64,000 nucleotides of DNA. It comes from Parapristionchus giblindavisi. Its lineage: Eukaryota; Nematoda; Chromadorea; Rhabditida; Diplogasteridae. Location: assembly GCA_943737045.1 (NCBI GenBank), contig CALSFV010000110.1, positions 62,001 to 126,000 on the forward strand, in the 5' to 3' direction. The translations under genes and the position numbers were made by a program. The notes under the pieces were generated by a model that had not been told where the DNA came from, made no database searches, and was given only the letters and a program-made list of their open reading frames with translations. Shown piece by piece: positions 60,501-64,000 of this stretch; the stretch's first letter is position 1; each line of letters opens with the position of its first letter.

Positions 60501-63500
60501 ATTCACTGTATTACCTTGTCGAGTTTACATCGTTCTTGATCAATCAATATGATGCGTGAAGGACCTCATACTTGTCGAAAGACTCGGTCTGAAACAATAA
60601 CTATATAATTAAATCCATTATATTCGTCTTCAGCACAAATACAGTTTCATAATACGATACAGTACTGAGAGATTAAAGATTGAAATCACAACAACACGTA
60701 AACATCTTTATTCGGTATCCGTCAATCAATAATTCACTGTATTACCTTGTCGAGTTTACATCGTTGTTGATCAATCAATATGATGCGTGAAGGACCTCAT
60801 ACTTTTCGAAAGACTCGGTCTGAAACAGTAACTATATAATTAAATCCATTATATTCGTCTTCAGCACAAATACAGTTTCATAATACGATACAGTACTGAG
60901 AGAAGATCAAAGATTAAAATCACAACAACACGTAAACATCTTTATTCGGTATCCGTCAATCAATAATTCACTCTATTACCTTGTCGAGTTTACATCGCTG
61001 TTAATCAATCAATATGATGCGTGAAGGACCTCATACTTTTCGAAAGACTCGGTCTGAAACAGTAACTATATAATTAAATCTATTATATTCGTCTTCAGCA
61101 CAAATACAGTATCATAATACGATACAGTACTGAGAGAAGATCAAAGATTAAAATCACAACAACACGTAAACATCTTTATTCGGTATCGGTCAATCAATAA
61201 TTCACTGTATTACCTTGCCGAGTTTACATCGTTGTTGATCAATCAATATGATGCGTGAAGGACCTCATACTTTTCGAAAGACTCGGTCTGAAACAGTAAC
61301 TATATAATTAAATCCATTATATTCGTCTTCAGCACAAATACAGTATCATAATACGATACAGTACTGAGAGAAGATCAAAGATTAAAATCACAACAACACG
61401 TAAACATCTTTATTCGGTATCGGTCAATCAATAATTCACTGTATTACCTTGTAGATTTTACATCGTTGTTAATCAATCAATATGATGCGTGAAGGACCTC
61501 ATACTTGTCGAAAGACTCGGTCTGAAAAAATAACAATATAATTAAATCCATTATATTCATCTTCAGCACAAACACAGTATCATAATACGATACAGTACTG
61601 AGAGATTAAAGATTGAAATCACAACAACACGTAAACATCTTTATTCGGTATCCGTCAATCAATAATTCACTGTATTACCTTGTCGAGTTTACATCGTTGT
61701 TGATCAATCAATATGATGCGTGAAGGACCTCATACTTTTCGAAAGACTCGGTCTGAAACAGTAACTATATAATTAAATCTATTATATTCGTCTTCAGCAC
61801 AAATACAGTTTCATAATACGATACAGTACTGAGAGAAGATCAAAGATTAAAATCACAACAACACGTAAACATCTTTATTCGGTATCGGTCAATCAATAAT
61901 TCACTGTATTACCTTGCCGAGTTTACATCGTTGTTGATCAATCAAAATGATGCGTGAAGGACCTCATACTTTTCGAAAGACTCGGTCTGAAACAGTAACT
62001 ATATAATTAAATCCATTATATTCGTCTTCAGCACAAATACAGTATCATAATACGATACAGTACTGAGAGAAGATCAAAGATTAAAATCACAACAACACGT
62101 AAACATCTTTATTCGGTATCGGTCAATCAATAATTCACTGTATTACCTTGTCGAGTTTACATCGTTCTTGATCAATCAATATGATGCGTGAAGGACCTCA
62201 TACTTTTCGAAAGACTCGGTCTGAAACAGTAACTATATAATTAAATCTATTATATTCGTCTTCAGCACAAATACAGTTTCATAATACGATACAGTACTGA
62301 GAGAAGATCAAAGATTAAAATCACAACAACACGTAAACATCTTTATTCGGTATCGGTCAATCAATAATTCACTGTATTACCTTGTAGATTTTACATCGTT
62401 GTTAATCAATCAATATGATGCGTGAAGGACCTCATACTTGTCGAAAGACTCGGTCTGAAAAAATAACAATATAATTAAATCCATTATATTCATCTTCAGC
62501 ACAAACACAGTATCATAATACGATACAGTACTGAGAGATTAAAGATTGAAATCACAACAACACGTAAACATCTTTATTCGGTATCCGTCAATCAATAATT
62601 CACTCTATTACCTTGTCGAGTTTACATCGCTGTTAATCAATCAATATGATGCGTGAAGGACCTCATACTTTTCGAAAGACTCGGTCTGAAACAGTAACTA
62701 TATAATTAAATCTATTATATTCGTCTTCAGCACAAATACAGTATCATAATACGATACAGTACTGAGAGAAGATCAAAGATTAAAATCACAACAACACGTA
62801 AACATCTTTATTCGGTATCGGTCAATCAATAATTCACTGTATTACCTTGCCGAGTTTACATCGTTGTTGATCAATCAATATGATGCGTGAAGGACCTCAT
62901 ACTTTTCGAAAGACTCGGTCTGAAACAGTAACTATATAATTAAATCCATTATATTCGTCTTCAGCACAAATACAGTATCATAATACGATACAGTACTGAG
63001 AGAAGATCAAAGATTAAAATCACAACAACACGTAAACATCTTTATTCGGTATCGGTCAATCAATAATTCACTGTATTACCTTGTAGATTTTACATCGTTG
63101 TTAATCAATCAATATGATGCGTGAAGGACCTCATACTTGTCGAAAGACTCGGTCTGAAAAAATAACAATATAATTAAATCCATTATATTCATCTTCAGCA
63201 CAAACACAGTATCATAATACGATACAGTACTGAGAGATTAAAGATTGAAATCACAACAACACGTAAACATCTTTATTCGGTATCCGTCAATCAATAATTC
63301 ACTGTATTACCTTGTCGAGTTTACATCGTTGTTGATCAATCAATATGATGCGTGAAGGACCTCATACTTTTCGAAAGACTCGGTCTGAAACAGTAACTAT
63401 ATAATTAAATCTATTATATTCGTCTTCAGCACAAATACAGTTTCATAATACGATACAGTACTGAGAGAAGATCAAAGATTAAAATCACAACAACACGTAA

Positions 63501-64000
63501 ACATCTTTATTCGGTATCGGTCAATCAATAATTCACTGTATTACCTTGTAGATTTTACATCGTTGTTAATCAATCAATATGATGCGTGAAGGACCTCATA
63601 CTTGTCGAAAGACTCGGTCTGAAAAAATAACAATATAATTAAATCCATTATATTCATCTTCAGCACAAACACAGTATCATAATACGATACAGTACTGAGA
63701 GATTAAAGATTGAAATCACAACAACACGTAAACATCTTTATTCGGTATCCGTCAATCAATAATTCACTGTATTACCTTGTCGAGTTTACATCGTTGTTGA
63801 TCAATCAATATGATGCGTGAAGGACCTCATACTTTTCGAAAGACTCGGTCTGAAACAGTAACTATATAATTAAATCTATTATATTCGTCTTCAGCACAAA
63901 TACAGTTTCATAATACGATACAGTACTGAGAGAAGATCAAAGATTAAAATCACAACAACACGTAAACATCTTCTTTCGGTATCGGTCAATCAATAATTCA
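54531..64000 (+). repeat. Satellite array 4, 3- and 4-monomer higher-order repeats
   Basis: Same monomer and orientation. The marker GTTCTTGATC (instead of GTTGTTGATC) puts TTCTTG at 56801, 57500, 58433, 58667, 59600 and 60533, giving spacings of 699, 933, 234, 933 and 933 bp, and it recurs once more near 62166. A second marker, GAAAAAATAACAATATAAT, appears near 56160 and then repeatedly from 61525 to 63630. The window ends inside the array. No gene is present. Confidence 0.97.

Overview
This window is repeat-rich eukaryotic DNA, almost certainly from an invertebrate animal. The evidence is a BEL/Pao-type LTR retroelement (a metazoan group), spliced genes with mostly 40-57 bp introns ending in TTTCAG or TTACAG, and an AT-rich base composition. 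The short introns would suit a nematode, but the sequence does not settle the phylum.

About 39 kb is one satellite family with a monomer of about 234 bp (some are 231), all in the same orientation. It covers 1-10439, 26476-27047, 29457-48340 and 54531-64000, roughly 165-170 monomers. It has higher-order structure that differs by region: 6-mer blocks of 1398 bp at the left, an 8-mer of 1861 bp near 30-33 kb, a 22-monomer block of 5139 bp at 36.8-46.9 kb, and 3- and 4-mer blocks of 699 and 933 bp at the right. Each monomer carries a sequence close to a CENP-B box. A pericentromeric or centromeric origin is an inference.

Three transposable elements interrupt the satellite, each with matching host bases on both sides. 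(1) A 16.0 kb DNA transposon at 10440-26475 has 21 bp terminal inverted repeats. It encodes, on the minus strand, a multi-exon CACTA-like (CMC) transposase with recognisable D, D and E motifs, and a second conserved spliced protein of about 528 aa. It also carries, on the plus strand, two host-like gene fragments: a five-exon remnant of the ATPase head of the condensin subunit SMC4, lying inside a transposase intron, and an unidentified seven-exon gene ending in an RG/RD/Y-rich tail and broken by two adjacent stop codons. Other introns hold a 2.2 kb minisatellite of 30 bp units and an (AT)n tract. (2) A 2.4 kb element at 27048-29456 has GC-rich ends, a TA duplication and no convincing gene; a 242 bp MITE-like sequence is nested in it. 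(3) A BEL/Pao retroelement at 48341-54530 is complete in structure (LTRs, primer site, polypurine tract, 5 bp duplication). Its single 1236-codon frame encodes gag and protease followed by a collapsed reverse transcriptase, with no RNase H or integrase recognised, so it is probably non-autonomous.

The most notable object is the 16 kb transposon. It has the layout of an autonomous element and has picked up host gene segments (transduplication), one of them within an intron of its own transposase. I saw no tRNA, rRNA or CRISPR array. Exon boundaries were called by eye from splice signals, reading phase and family resemblance, and none has been tested against transcripts.
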